Below the pieces are notes generated by a model. That model was not told the DNA's origin. It ran no database searches and saw nothing but the letters and a program-made list of their open reading frames with translations. A program made the position numbers and the translations under genes. 16,698 nt of DNA, from NCBI GenBank assembly GCA_021784205.1, contig JAJXTB010000050.1:1-16698 (forward strand), written 5' to 3'. Of this stretch, positions 1 through 7,300 are shown in pieces (position 1 is the first letter of the stretch; each line of letters begins with the position of its first letter). This DNA comes from Actinomycetes bacterium. GTDB taxonomy: Bacteria; Actinomycetota; Acidimicrobiia; Acidimicrobiales; RAAP-2.

Positions 1-164
1 CCGGCCAGAGCGAGGCGTACTACCTGCAGCGCGCCTCGGCCGACTACACCGCCGCCCAGGCGGCGCTGCAGGCCGGTCAGCTGGGCCAGTACCAGGTTGA
101 CGTGAACAACATGTACCGAGATCTCCAGCTCGCCCAGAAGGCCTTGTCGACCAAAGTTGGCTGA
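1..164 (+). CDS. UPF0182 family membrane protein, C-terminal end (partial)
   Basis: Reading frame open from base 3 to a TGA at 162-164, giving the last 53 residues of a protein whose start lies left of the window. The visible part is a soluble, Ala/Gln-rich tail ending in a helix with the pattern AxAALQAGQLGQYQxDxxxMYxDLQLAQKAL. From memory this matches the usual end of UPF0182 (COG1615) proteins, large actinobacterial multi-pass membrane proteins of unknown function with a C-terminal cytoplasmic or exposed helical tail (typically AxxALkxGDwxxYgxxxxxLxxAL). No membrane segment is visible here because only the tail is present. It is separated from the transporter genes by 338 bases and is probably unrelated to them. 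The family call rests on this tail motif only. Confidence 0.7.
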   Translation, partial: GQSEAYYLQRASADYTAAQAALQAGQLGQYQVDVNNMYRDLQLAQKALSTKVG

Positions 165-195
165 GTAGGCCTACTGCCCCGCGAGAACATCGGGG
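165..195 (+). terminator. Palindrome and weak hairpin after the UPF0182 gene
   Basis: Immediately after the stop codon there is a perfect 10-bp palindrome GTAGGCCTAC (165-174), then a CCCCG/CGGGG stem (177-181 with 191-195) around a 9-base loop. No T-tract follows, so this is at best a weak or factor-assisted terminator. Confidence 0.3.
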
Positions 196-378
196 TGCGG
201 TTGCTCGTGATGAGACGGGTACAAGCGGTGTGCACGACGTAGGTCTCGACGGACCACATCGGCCCACGGCGAGGTTCACGAGTGGTCGTCGGTGCATGAG
301 ACCGCTTGGACTCGATGGTCTAAATCGCTGATCAAACGGTTGAAAGAGTGGTGCCATCACTATCGTCGCCCGATCAAT

Positions 379-389
379 TGTGATATGTG
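379..389 (+). promoter_or_regulatory. Candidate regulon operator, copy 1 (importer promoter)
   Basis: TGTGATATGTG, within the AT-rich stretch upstream of the binding-protein gene. It differs at one base from the copy in front of the enolase-superfamily gene (TGTAATATGTG, minus strand 15689-15679) and fits the consensus TGTRRYATGTK. FadR/FCD-type GntR regulators usually bind short sites with a GT...AC core, which suits this motif. Assignment to the local GntR protein is inference. Confidence 0.5.
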
Positions 390-398
390 AAATATTAA

Positions 399-452
399 AA
401 CCCGACGGGTTCAGCGAAAATCGCTGTGGTATGTTACTGGCGACGTCGGGTT
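399..452 (+). repeat. Nested inverted repeats in the importer promoter/leader
   Basis: Four symmetric elements overlap in 54-61 bases. AACCCGACGGGTT (399-411) is an imperfect palindrome with 5-bp arms. CAGCGA-aaa-TCGCTG (412-426) is a perfect 6-bp stem with a 3-base loop. AACCCGACG (399-407) is the exact reverse complement of CGTCGGGTT (444-452). GTGGTA (426-431) is the reverse complement of TACCAC (454-459), so it competes with the neighbouring pairings. At DNA level this could be two half-sites flanking the -10 region. If transcribed, it could form mutually exclusive RNA structures. Confidence 0.6.
425..435 (+). promoter_or_regulatory. Candidate regulon operator, copy 2, overlapping an extended -10
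   Basis: TGTGGTATGTT fits the shared consensus TGTRRYATGTK. It overlaps TGGTATGTT (427-435), a TGn-plus-TANNNT extended -10 element. Occupancy here would block polymerase. The alternative is that the similarity arises only from the promoter element itself, so this copy is weaker evidence than the other three. Confidence 0.4.
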
Positions 453-502
453 GTACCACCGAAGTGATTCATCAATGTGAGTCTGTCCAATAGGGGGGAA
501 GT

Positions 503-1708
503 GTGTTGAAAATTACGTATAGGGCCCGGATTCTGACTTCAGGTCTGCTGGCTGTCACCATGCTGACGGTCGTGTCGGGAGCCACGAGTGGTCCCGCTTC
601 GGCTGCAGCGAAGAAACTGTCGCCGTATCTGGTCGGCGTGCCCATGCCGATGACTGGCGCTGAGGCACAGGCGGGAACGCAGATCTACAACGCCGAGTTG
701 ATGGCTGCCCAGCGGGTCAACAAGAACGGGGGCGTGCTCGGTCATCCGATCAAGTTGATCGAACAGGATGACGCCTGTGACGCCGGGACGGCGGTGAACG
801 CGGCGAACAAGTTGGTCTCTGAGAACGTGCAGGCTATCGTCGGCGGGTACTGCTCAGGGGCGACCCTGCCCGTCGAGCCGATCATCGCTCGCGCCAACCT
901 CCCCTACGTGATGCCCGCGGCGAACAGCCCCGAGTTGACCACTGGCGGGTACAAGAACGTCTTCCTCATCGACCCGTCGGGTTCGGGCGACGGCGCTGAG
1001 GCCGCGGCGTTCTTCAAGCAGCAGGGGATCACCAAGGTGTTCGTCATCGACGACCAGTCCTCCTTCGGCGTCGCCATCGCGAACGCGGCGGCCACCGACA
1101 TCGCCAAGGACGGCGGCACGGTCGTCGCCGGTGGCGTCCAGTCGATCCCGTCCACCAGCAATGACTTCTCGGCGGTGATCTCCCAGATCAAGAGCTCCGG
1201 CGCAACCGGCATCTACTGGTCCGGCTACTTCGCCCAAGCGGCGCAGTTCGCCACCCAGCTCAATGCCGCGAACGTGATCGGCCCCAACGGAACTGCCAAG
1301 TTCGTGGTGGCAGACGGCTCGGTGGACGCGACGTACCTGTCGGGCGCCGGTGCAGCAGCGAACGGCACCTACGCGACCATCGCGGCCCTCGCCTCGGGCG
1401 TGGGCAACGTGCTCAACTCGCACGCCGACCAGGCGTTCAACGTCGCCTACAAGAAGGAGTTCAAGTCGGCCCCCGGACCGTACTCGACCTTTGGGTACGA
1501 CGCCATCACGGCGCTCGTCCTCGCGGCCAAGCACGTGAAGTCGATCAAGCCGGCGCGAGTGATCGCAGGACTGCGCACGCTGCACTTCAACGGGCTCACC
1601 GGCAAGGTCTCGTTCGACAAGACGGGCAACCGGCTCGGCGCGGTGATGGACCTGCTCGAAGTGGTGAACGGCCAGTACACGCTAGCCTCGCCGCAGCCGA
1701 AGTTGTGA
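503..1708 (+). CDS. livK: Branched-chain-amino-acid-type ABC transporter substrate-binding protein
   Basis: Periplasmic-binding-protein fold, LIV/HAAT class (Peripla_BP_6), 401 residues, a usual length. It captures the extracellular substrate for the permease/ATPase genes that follow; the island's enzymes suggest hydroxyproline or a related imino acid rather than leucine. Residues 1-34 form a Sec signal peptide: a basic N-terminus, a hydrophobic core around 12-26, then ASA|AAK. There is no lipobox cysteine. Mature domain features include the start YLVGVPMPMTGAEAQAG and Cys92/Cys117 with 25-residue spacing, the same as the conserved disulfide of E. coli LIV-binding protein. The GTG start is preceded by GGGGGAA (493-499); a TTG one codon later is an alternative. 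A strong hairpin follows the stop, consistent with binding protein being made in excess over the membrane parts. Confidence 0.92.
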   Translation: MLKITYRARILTSGLLAVTMLTVVSGATSGPASAAAKKLSPYLVGVPMPMTGAEAQAGTQIYNAELMAAQRVNKNGGVLGHPIKLIEQDDACDAGTAVNAANKLVSENVQAIVGGYCSGATLPVEPIIARANLPYVMPAANSPELTTGGYKNVFLIDPSGSGDGAEAAAFFKQQGITKVFVIDDQSSFGVAIANAAATDIAKDGGTVVAGGVQSIPSTSNDFSAVISQIKSSGATGIYWSGYFAQAAQFATQLNAANVIGPNGTAKFVVADGSVDATYLSGAGAAANGTYATIAALASGVGNVLNSHADQAFNVAYKKEFKSAPGPYSTFGYDAITALVLAAKHVKSIKPARVIAGLRTLHFNGLTGKVSFDKTGNRLGAVMDLLEVVNGQYTLASPQPKL

Positions 1709-1725
1709 TGAACTGAACGTCCGTG

Positions 1726-1767
1726 GACCCGTCGCCCAGGAGTCAACCGATGCCTGGGCGACGGGTC
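1726..1767 (+). terminator. Strong hairpin between binding protein and permease genes
   Basis: GACCCGTCGCCCAGG (1726-1740) pairs perfectly with CCTGGGCGACGGGTC (1753-1767), a 15-bp GC-rich stem with a 12-base loop. It is followed only by TTCACGTT, so the T-tract is poor. It probably acts as a partial terminator and/or stabilises the 3' end of the binding-protein message, lowering expression of the permease genes relative to it. Confidence 0.8.
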
Positions 1768-1833
1768 TTCACGTTGCTCGCCAGTCGTTCGATGGCCAAC
1801 GGGAAGGTGGAACCGTGACTCCGAGGGGGCTTT

Positions 1834-2742
1834 GTGTCACTGCTACTCAATGAAATAGGCAACGGGATCTTTCTCGGCGCGTTCTTCGGCCTGGTGGCGC
1901 TCGGCTACAGCATGGTCTACGGGATCCTGCGCCTGATCAACTTCGCCCACGGCGACTTCTACATGGTGGCGGCCTTCGTGAGCTACACCATCCTCGGCGC
2001 CGTCCTCGTTGGCAACAGCCACGGCCAGTGGCTGACCGTGCTGTGGGTGGGCGTCCTCGTGATGGTGATCACGGGCGGGCTCGCCATGCTCGCGAATCAG
2101 CTGGTATATCGCCCCATGCGTCGTGCGGCCATCTTGAGTCTCATGATCGCCGCGATCGGCCTCTCCCAAGTCCTCGAGAACGGCGTCCTGGTCACCCCCC
2201 AGTGGGGCGCCACCTATCTGGTCTATCCGATCACCACGCCGCCGAGCGGGTTCAACCTCGGGTCCAACCACTACACGTGGGGACAGCTGATCATCGTGCT
2301 CGTCTCGGGACTGCTCGCACTCGGCGTCTACTTCCTCGTCGGTCGGACCTTGCTCGGCAAGGCGATGCGCGCGGTTTCCGAGGACCGGATCGCTGCGGTC
2401 TTGATGGGCATCAACGTCGACCTCGTCATTGCCATCGTGTTCTTCATCGGCGGCGCCCTCGCGGGCGCGGCGGCCGTGATGACCGGCGTCTACTACGGCC
2501 AGATCAACTACCTCATGGGCTTTACGGTCGGTCTGGAAGCCTTCACCGCGGCCGTGCTGGGTGGCATCGGCAACATCGGCGGCGCAGTGCTCGGCGGACT
2601 CATCCTGGGGATCGTTCAATCGATCGGCACGGGAATCTTCGGCGCCGAGTGGGCGATCGTGGTGGCATTCGGCGCGCTGGTACTGATGCTGTGGTTCCGT
2701 CCCACCGGACTGCTCGGCGAGCGTGTCGCGAGGAGGATGTGA
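1834..2742 (+). CDS. livH: Branched-chain-amino-acid-type ABC transporter permease, LivH family
   Basis: Inner-membrane permease subunit, 302 residues, normal for LivH, with about eight hydrophobic segments. Diagnostic stretches are the N-terminal GALFGLVALGYSMVYG-like segment followed by ILRLINFAHGDFYM (about residues 31-45), the GR(T)LLGKAMRAVSEDRIAAVLMGIN loop that contacts the ATPase (about 170-193), and the C-terminal EAFTAAVLGGIGNIGGAVLGG motif. It starts with GTG, with GAGGGGG at 1823-1829 as ribosome binding site. It is 6 bases from livM, whose Shine-Dalgarno AGGAGG (2731-2736) lies inside the end of this gene, so translation is probably coupled. Confidence 0.94.
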   Translation: MSLLLNEIGNGIFLGAFFGLVALGYSMVYGILRLINFAHGDFYMVAAFVSYTILGAVLVGNSHGQWLTVLWVGVLVMVITGGLAMLANQLVYRPMRRAAILSLMIAAIGLSQVLENGVLVTPQWGATYLVYPITTPPSGFNLGSNHYTWGQLIIVLVSGLLALGVYFLVGRTLLGKAMRAVSEDRIAAVLMGINVDLVIAIVFFIGGALAGAAAVMTGVYYGQINYLMGFTVGLEAFTAAVLGGIGNIGGAVLGGLILGIVQSIGTGIFGAEWAIVVAFGALVLMLWFRPTGLLGERVARRM

Positions 2743-2748
2743 TCCGCA

Positions 2749-3810
2749 ATGTCGATTGAGGAATCGGTGCCGCGCCGGTCGAGGGTGGACGGGTTTCGGG
2801 TCATGCGCGGGGGCCTCGTCGTTTTGCTCGTGGTGGCGGCGGCTTTCGTTCCCCAGATGACCCAGAATCAGTACTACCTGGGCGTGGCGTTCCAGGCCGA
2901 GATGCTCATGTGCCTCGCGCTCGGGCTCAACATCGTCGTGGGCTACGCCGGCATGCTCGACCTGGGATTCGCGGCATTCTTCGCCATTGGTGCTTACACC
3001 ACGGGCATGCTGTCAACCAAGGATCACTGGTCGATCCTCGCCTCGATCGCGCCCGGTGTGCTCATCGCGGTCGTGTGCGCACTGATCATCGGATTTCCGA
3101 CCCTTCGCCTTCGCAGCGACTACCTCGCGGTGGTGACGCTCGGCTTCGGCGAGATCATCCAGACGATCGCCATCAACCTCAACCAGACCGGGGGGCCGAC
3201 GGGCATCTACGCGATCCCGGCACTCACGATCGGGAGCATCGTCGTGACGTCGAACACTGGCTACTACTACGTGTTCTTCGTGTTGGTCATCATCTTCGCT
3301 CTCTTCTCGACACGACTACGCGGGTCGCGACTGGGCCGCGCGTGGCTGTGCATCCGCGAAGACGAGGACGCGGCGAAGGCGATGGGCATCAACACCAACC
3401 ACTACAAGCTCTACGCGTACATGTTCGGAGCGGTCCTCGGGTCGATCACCGGTTCGCTCTATGCACCAGCCCTGACGGCGATCTCACCGGCCAGCTTCGG
3501 GTTCAGCGAATCGCTCCTCATCGTCATGGCCGTCGCCATCGGGGGTCTCGGGAGCATTTGGGGCGTCATGTTCGGCGCGGCGGTCGTCGAGATCTTCCCC
3601 GAGGTCTTCCGATCCTTCGCCCAGGCCCGGCTGCTGGTCTTCGGTGTGGCGCTGGTGATCCTGATGGTCGTGCGGCCGCGGGGCCTCTTTCCCGAGCGAG
3701 CGTTCCAGGGACTCGGCGCGAGGGTCCGCGCGCGACTGGGACGCAGGGTTAGCGCGCCAATCCCGGGAACTGGCGTCAACCTCATTTCGCTGCCCACGGA
3801 GGAATCGTGA
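2749..3810 (+). CDS. livM: Branched-chain-amino-acid-type ABC transporter permease, LivM family
   Basis: Second inner-membrane permease subunit, 353 residues. The first 16 residues are charged and cytoplasmic; then come hydrophobic segments with the LivM hallmarks LALGLNIVVGYAGMLDLGFAAFFAIGAYT (about 57-85), FPTLRLRSDYLAVVTLGFGEII (about 115-137), NQTGGPTGI (about 145-153) and GRAWLCIREDEDAAKAMGIN (about 196-215). A GGLGSIWGVMFGA motif and a basic Arg-rich tail close the protein. The tail beyond MVVRPRGLFPERAF is slightly long and probably cytoplasmic. The start is ATG. The stop overlaps livG by 4 bases (GTGA at 3807-3810). Confidence 0.94.
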   Translation: MSIEESVPRRSRVDGFRVMRGGLVVLLVVAAAFVPQMTQNQYYLGVAFQAEMLMCLALGLNIVVGYAGMLDLGFAAFFAIGAYTTGMLSTKDHWSILASIAPGVLIAVVCALIIGFPTLRLRSDYLAVVTLGFGEIIQTIAINLNQTGGPTGIYAIPALTIGSIVVTSNTGYYYVFFVLVIIFALFSTRLRGSRLGRAWLCIREDEDAAKAMGINTNHYKLYAYMFGAVLGSITGSLYAPALTAISPASFGFSESLLIVMAVAIGGLGSIWGVMFGAAVVEIFPEVFRSFAQARLLVFGVALVILMVVRPRGLFPERAFQGLGARVRARLGRRVSAPIPGTGVNLISLPTEES

Positions 3811-4574
3811 CCGCCGTCTTGGAGACCGATCAGCTGACGTTGCAGTTCGGCGGCGTGAACGCACTGAGCGATCTGTCGATCGAAGTCGGCGAGGGAGCAC
3901 TGCACGCCATCATCGGGCCCAACGGCGCGGGCAAGACATCGCTGTTCAACTGCCTCACCGGCTACTACAAGCCCACGAGCGGTGCGGTGAGGTTCCAGGG
4001 CGCCGACGTGACCGGAATGGACGCGGCCAAGGTCGCCGCCCTCGGAATCCGGCGCACCTTTCAGAACATCCGCGTCTTTCCCAAGATGTCGGTGCTGGAG
4101 AACGTCCTCGCCGGTGGGCACCTCCGCGCGACCTCGAACCTCGTCGCGATCACGGTCGCCAGCCGCGGCTTTCGTCGAAATGAGCGGATGCTGCACCGCG
4201 AGGCCATGTCGAGCCTCGAGTTCGTCGGCCTGGCCGACCAGTGGAACAATCTCGCCGGCGACTTGCCCTACGGCATGCGCAAGCGCATGGAGCTCGCGCG
4301 CGTCTTGATCGCCAATCCGGTGGTCGTGCTGCTCGACGAGCCAGCCGCTGGCGTGAGTTCAGTGGAGCGCGAAGAACTGTCCCGAGTGATCCGGCGAATC
4401 CACGATCAGGGCACGTGCGTCGTGATGATCGAACACGACGTCGATCTCGTGATGGAGATCGCGACCGACGTCACGGTGTTGGACAACGGCCGCATCATCG
4501 CATCGGGCCTGCCCCAGGACGTGCGGACCAACCCCGACGTCATCCGTGCCTATATGGGGAGGAAGCGCAAGTGA
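3807..4574 (+). CDS. livG: ABC transporter ATP-binding protein, LivG family
   Basis: Cytoplasmic ATPase that pairs with LivF to drive the importer; 255 residues, the standard size. Walker A GPNGAGKT is at 37-44, Q-loop Gln at 86 (RRTFQNIRVF), signature region LPYGMRK at 153-159 (LivG proteins typically have LxYG here rather than LSGG), Walker B VVVLLDEP at 172-179, and the switch histidine is in MIEHDVDLV. The GTG start overlaps the livM stop by 4 bases; GGAGGAA just upstream (about 3798-3804) is the ribosome binding site. The end overlaps livF by 4 bases, so all four membrane/ATPase genes form one coupled unit. Confidence 0.95.
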   Translation: MTAVLETDQLTLQFGGVNALSDLSIEVGEGALHAIIGPNGAGKTSLFNCLTGYYKPTSGAVRFQGADVTGMDAAKVAALGIRRTFQNIRVFPKMSVLENVLAGGHLRATSNLVAITVASRGFRRNERMLHREAMSSLEFVGLADQWNNLAGDLPYGMRKRMELARVLIANPVVVLLDEPAAGVSSVEREELSRVIRRIHDQGTCVVMIEHDVDLVMEIATDVTVLDNGRIIASGLPQDVRTNPDVIRAYMGRKRK

Positions 4575-5302
4575 AGGCCCTCGAGCTCGAGGGAGTCAGC
4601 GTCTACTACGGCGCAGTTCGCGGGGTCGAGGACGTTGTCTTGGACGTTGACGAAGGCGAGATCGTGGCGCTGCTCGGGGCCAACGGGGCCGGCAAGAGCA
4701 CCCTCTTGAAGGCGATCTCGGGCATCATCCACCCGCGCCAGGGGACCATCTCCTACTTCGGCGACGTGCTCGGCAAGCAGTCGGCCCACCGCCGAGTGGC
4801 GCGGGGCTTGGTGCACGTGCCCGAGGGCCGCCGGATCTTCACGACCCTGACCATCGGCGAGAACCTCGAGCTCGGCGCTTACGGCACGCAACGAAATCGG
4901 ACCGAGCGGGCCGACCGCCTCGAGGAAGTCCTCACGCTCTTCCCGCTCTTGCGTCAGCACTTCCAGCGCTTAGCCGGGACGCTGTCGGGCGGTGAGCAAC
5001 AGGTGCTCGCCATCGGTCGCGCGATGATGTCCAACCCCAAGATCCTCATGATCGATGAGCCGTCCCTTGGTCTGGACCCGCAGAAGGTCGATATCGTCTA
5101 CGACATGCTCGAAGAGGTTTCGAAGTTGGGTACGACCGTTCTGCTGGTCGAACAGAACGTGTCGCTCGCCCTGGAGATCGCTTCGCGCGCGTACGTGCTC
5201 CAGCAGGGAACGGTCGTCCTGTCGGGACTGTCCTCTGACCTGGAGAACGATCCGCGACTGTCGGACGCCTATCTCGGGAAGTCGGCCGATGGCCAGGACT
5301 AG
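4571..5302 (+). CDS. livF: ABC transporter ATP-binding protein, LivF family
   Basis: Second cytoplasmic ATPase of the importer, 243 residues. Walker A GANGAGKST is at 36-44, signature LSGGEQQ at 138-144, Walker B ILMIDEP at 158-164, and the tail holds VLLVEQNVSLALEIASRAYVL, a LivF hallmark with Glu-Gln in place of Glu-His at the switch position. The frame is open further upstream, inside livG, but GTG at 4571 fits the family N-terminus (LELEGVSVYYGAV) and gives the usual GTGA overlap. AGGAAG upstream serves as ribosome binding site. It is 60 bases from the regulator gene. Confidence 0.95.
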   Translation: MKALELEGVSVYYGAVRGVEDVVLDVDEGEIVALLGANGAGKSTLLKAISGIIHPRQGTISYFGDVLGKQSAHRRVARGLVHVPEGRRIFTTLTIGENLELGAYGTQRNRTERADRLEEVLTLFPLLRQHFQRLAGTLSGGEQQVLAIGRAMMSNPKILMIDEPSLGLDPQKVDIVYDMLEEVSKLGTTVLLVEQNVSLALEIASRAYVLQQGTVVLSGLSSDLENDPRLSDAYLGKSADGQD

Positions 5303-5329
5303 CCGACACAGGATTCGACGCGCCGAGCG

Positions 5330-5346
5330 CGTGACGACGCGTCACG
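5330..5346 (+). promoter_or_regulatory. Perfect inverted repeat before the regulator gene
   Basis: CGTGACG-acg-CGTCACG: 7-bp arms and a 3-base spacer, centred about 25 bases upstream of the regulator start in the short livF-regulator gap. It is unlike the motif shared by the three operons, so it is either a separate autoregulatory site or a small hairpin at the livF/regulator boundary. Confidence 0.5.
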
Positions 5347-5362
5347 AGCGAGCGGGACGGTG

Positions 5363-6061
5363 ATGATGGCAACGAGGAAGTCATCCATCCGAGTGATTCG
5401 CGTGGAGGAGAACCTTCGCACGAAGGTCGAGAGCTCACTCGCGGCGGCGATCATCTCCGGCGAGCTCGAGCAAGGCGTTCTGGTCACCGTCCCGGCGCTC
5501 GCGGCGCAGTTCGCGGTGTCGGCGACGCCCGTGCGCGAGGCGATGCTGGACCTTGAGAAGCGGGGGTTCGTCGAGTCGGTCAAGAACAAGGGTTTCCGCG
5601 TGACGACGGTGAGCACCCAGGATCTGCGTGAGATCGTGGCGATCCGCAAGTGGTTGGAGGCGCCGGCGATGCGGATCGTGGCCGAGCAGCTCAATGGCGC
5701 ACCGCTGGAGGCGTACCGCACGCTGGCGGACCGGATCGTGGCCAACGTCGAGCAGGTCGACTTCAAGGGCTATCTGGCCGCGGACACGGCCTTCCATCTA
5801 GCGCTGCTGGAGCTGACCGGGAACCGCCGACTCGTTGACATCGTGGGCGAACTACGTCGCCAGACTCGCATGACGGGTCTCGTGGGACTGCGCAACACCG
5901 AGATGTTGCACCGCTCGGCCCACGAGCACCACGAACTGCTCGACCTGCTCGGGGTGGGTGACGGCGTGGCTGCCGAGCAACTGATGCTCCGCCACGTTGG
6001 CCACGTGCTGGGCTGGTGGGCCGGGATCATGGAGGCCGAAGGCAGCGACGTCAGCTCATAG
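5363..6061 (+). CDS. GntR family transcriptional regulator with FCD ligand-binding domain
   Basis: Predicted ligand-responsive DNA-binding protein, 232 residues from the ATG at 5363 (GTG 5360 and ATG 5366 are alternatives). The N-terminal winged helix-turn-helix spans about residues 10-75, with ISGELEQGVLVTVPALAAQFAVSATPVREAMLDLEKRGFVE, the classic GntR pattern. The FCD domain (about 80-215) keeps its metal/ligand set: Asp and His in AADTAFHLALLELTGN, His in HEHHELLDLL and His in LMLRHVGHVLG. FCD regulators commonly sense carboxylates or amino-acid-derived acids, often as repressors released by ligand. Its position between the importer and the 4-hydroxyproline operon makes it the obvious regulator of the island; the ligand is unknown (hydroxyproline or a pathway intermediate, by inference). 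It may be co-transcribed with the liv genes. Confidence 0.92.
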   Translation: MMATRKSSIRVIRVEENLRTKVESSLAAAIISGELEQGVLVTVPALAAQFAVSATPVREAMLDLEKRGFVESVKNKGFRVTTVSTQDLREIVAIRKWLEAPAMRIVAEQLNGAPLEAYRTLADRIVANVEQVDFKGYLAADTAFHLALLELTGNRRLVDIVGELRRQTRMTGLVGLRNTEMLHRSAHEHHELLDLLGVGDGVAAEQLMLRHVGHVLGWWAGIMEAEGSDVSS

Positions 6062-6101
6062 ACGTCGACCGCAGGACTCGCCGCCTTCGTGTACTATAGA
6101 A

Positions 6102-6115
6102 TGTAACATGTTATA
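6102..6115 (+). promoter_or_regulatory. Candidate regulon operator, copy 3 (4-hydroxyproline operon promoter)
   Basis: TGTAACATGTTATA with a perfect 10-bp palindromic core TAACATGTTA (6104-6113) in a 66-base AT-rich island between the regulator and the first enzyme gene. It fits TGTRRYATGTK. The -10-like elements TACTAT (6092-6097) and TAGAAT (6097-6102) abut it, so a bound protein would cover the transcription start. A GGGA at 6119-6122 is the ribosome binding site of the next gene. Confidence 0.6.
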
Positions 6116-6127
6116 AGCGGGAAGTGG

Positions 6128-7300
6128 GTGGGGGTGAAGGTCCTGATCGTCGGTGCAGGAATTGTCGGTGCCGCCTGCGCTAGATCGCTGGCACATCGAG
6201 GTGCGGCAGTCACCGTTGTCGACCGAGGCGCGCCCGCCAGTGCGACGTCGGCCGCTGGTGAGGGGAACCTCTTGGTAAGCGACAAAGGGCCGGGCCCCGA
6301 GCTGGACCTGGCGCGCTACTCCCTCGCGCTGTGGCGTTCGATGGGCGCGCAGTTGGCCGCCGAGATTGGCGCGTCATTCCCATCGATCGAGTACCAGCTC
6401 AAGGGTGGTGTCGTCGTGGCGAGCGACGAGCAGAGCGCCGCCGCGCTCACTCGTTTTGCCCAAGCGCAGCGCGGCGCCGGCGTCGACGCGCAGTTGCTGG
6501 ACGCCCCAGCAGCGCGGGACCTCGAACCGGAGTTGTCGTCCTCGATCGTCTCGGCGGTGTACTACCCCGACGATGCGCAGGTCCAGCCAGCCATCGCGAC
6601 CGAGGCCCTCATGGCCGCCGCTCGAGCGGCGGGGGTCCGCGTCTTGGCCAACACGCCCGTCACGGGGGCGCTGCGCGACGCACAGGGGCGACTCGTCGGG
6701 GTCACGACACCGAGTGGCTCGATCGAGGCCGACCACGTCGTCGTGGCCGCGGGCCCGTGGTCGAGCGAGGTAGCGGTGACGCTCGGTGGCGCCGCGTACG
6801 TCGAACCCCGAAAGGGGCTGTTGCTCGTGACGGCGCGCATGCCCCAGCGCATCTGGCACAAGGTCTATGACACGAGTTACGTCGGGGCCGTCCAGTCCGA
6901 CGAGCACGATCTGCAGACGTCCACCGTCATCGAGTCGACGGCGGCGGGAACAGTGCTGATCGGCTCGTCCCGCCAGAACGTCGGCTTCGACGAGTCCATT
7001 GACGTCGGCGTCCTGCGCGCGATCGCCGAGAAGGCCCTCACGCTCATGCCGTTTCTGCGTGACGCCACGGTCATCCGCGCCTACGGCGGCTTTCGACCCC
7101 TGTCGCGCGATCACCTGCCGATCATCGGTGCGGACCCGGACGTGGCGGGACTCTGGTACGCCACGGGTCACGAGGGGGCGGGCATCGGACTCGCTCCGGG
7201 GACGGCGGAGCTGCTCGCGGCCGCGATGTTCGACGAAACCCCTTCGGTGCGGATCGAGCCCTTCGCGCCGGGTCGCCCGTCGTTGCGAAGGGTCGCCTAG
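6128..7300 (+). CDS. FAD-dependent oxidoreductase (DAO family), likely catalytic subunit of D-hydroxyproline dehydrogenase
   Basis: Predicted to oxidise cis-4-hydroxy-D-proline to delta1-pyrroline-4-hydroxy-2-carboxylate. It has 390 residues, like DadA, glycine oxidase or HcnC-type proteins. The N-terminal dinucleotide fold carries GAGIVG (9-14) with an acidic end to strand 2 (VTVVDRG). Mid-protein EPRKGLLLV and the C-terminal GGFRPLSRDHLPIIG plus YATGHEGAGIGLAPGTAELLA are typical of DAO-fold amine and imino-acid dehydrogenases. It is followed without a gap by a [2Fe-2S] protein and a second flavoprotein, the arrangement of multi-subunit opine/hydroxyproline dehydrogenases. Start GTG 6128 chosen; GTG 6134 is possible. 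The substrate is inferred from the epimerase, deaminase and aldehyde dehydrogenase in the same operon; D-proline or another D-amino acid cannot be excluded. Confidence 0.85.
   Translation: MGVKVLIVGAGIVGAACARSLAHRGAAVTVVDRGAPASATSAAGEGNLLVSDKGPGPELDLARYSLALWRSMGAQLAAEIGASFPSIEYQLKGGVVVASDEQSAAALTRFAQAQRGAGVDAQLLDAPAARDLEPELSSSIVSAVYYPDDAQVQPAIATEALMAAARAAGVRVLANTPVTGALRDAQGRLVGVTTPSGSIEADHVVVAAGPWSSEVAVTLGGAAYVEPRKGLLLVTARMPQRIWHKVYDTSYVGAVQSDEHDLQTSTVIESTAAGTVLIGSSRQNVGFDESIDVGVLRAIAEKALTLMPFLRDATVIRAYGGFRPLSRDHLPIIGADPDVAGLWYATGHEGAGIGLAPGTAELLAAAMFDETPSVRIEPFAPGRPSLRRVA

Larger units (their letters stand above)
165..502 (+). promoter_or_regulatory. Intergenic regulatory region upstream of the importer operon
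   Basis: This 338-base gap has no convincing gene; the only ORF, on the minus strand, runs from the end of the upstream gene and has no family features. The right half turns AT-rich (about 365-400) inside otherwise GC-rich DNA, as expected for a promoter. It holds two copies of the motif shared with the other two operons (379-389 and 425-435) and several inverted repeats between 399 and 459, listed separately. An extended -10-like element, TGGTATGTT, is at 427-435, which would place transcription start near 442 and leave a leader of about 60 bases. Confidence 0.6.

Noticed and set aside
1843..2619. 258-codon minus-strand open frame opposite livH
   Set aside because: Extremely His/Asp/Glu-rich translation from reverse reading of a membrane protein gene; not a plausible protein.
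4241..4570. Upstream extension of livF inside livG
   Set aside because: Arg-rich shadow of livG; LivF similarity begins at the GTG overlapping the livG stop.
6047..6066. Two GACGTC palindromes around the regulator stop codon, a possible terminator
   Set aside because: Only a 6-bp stem with no T-tract; such six-base palindromes are common in this GC-rich sequence.
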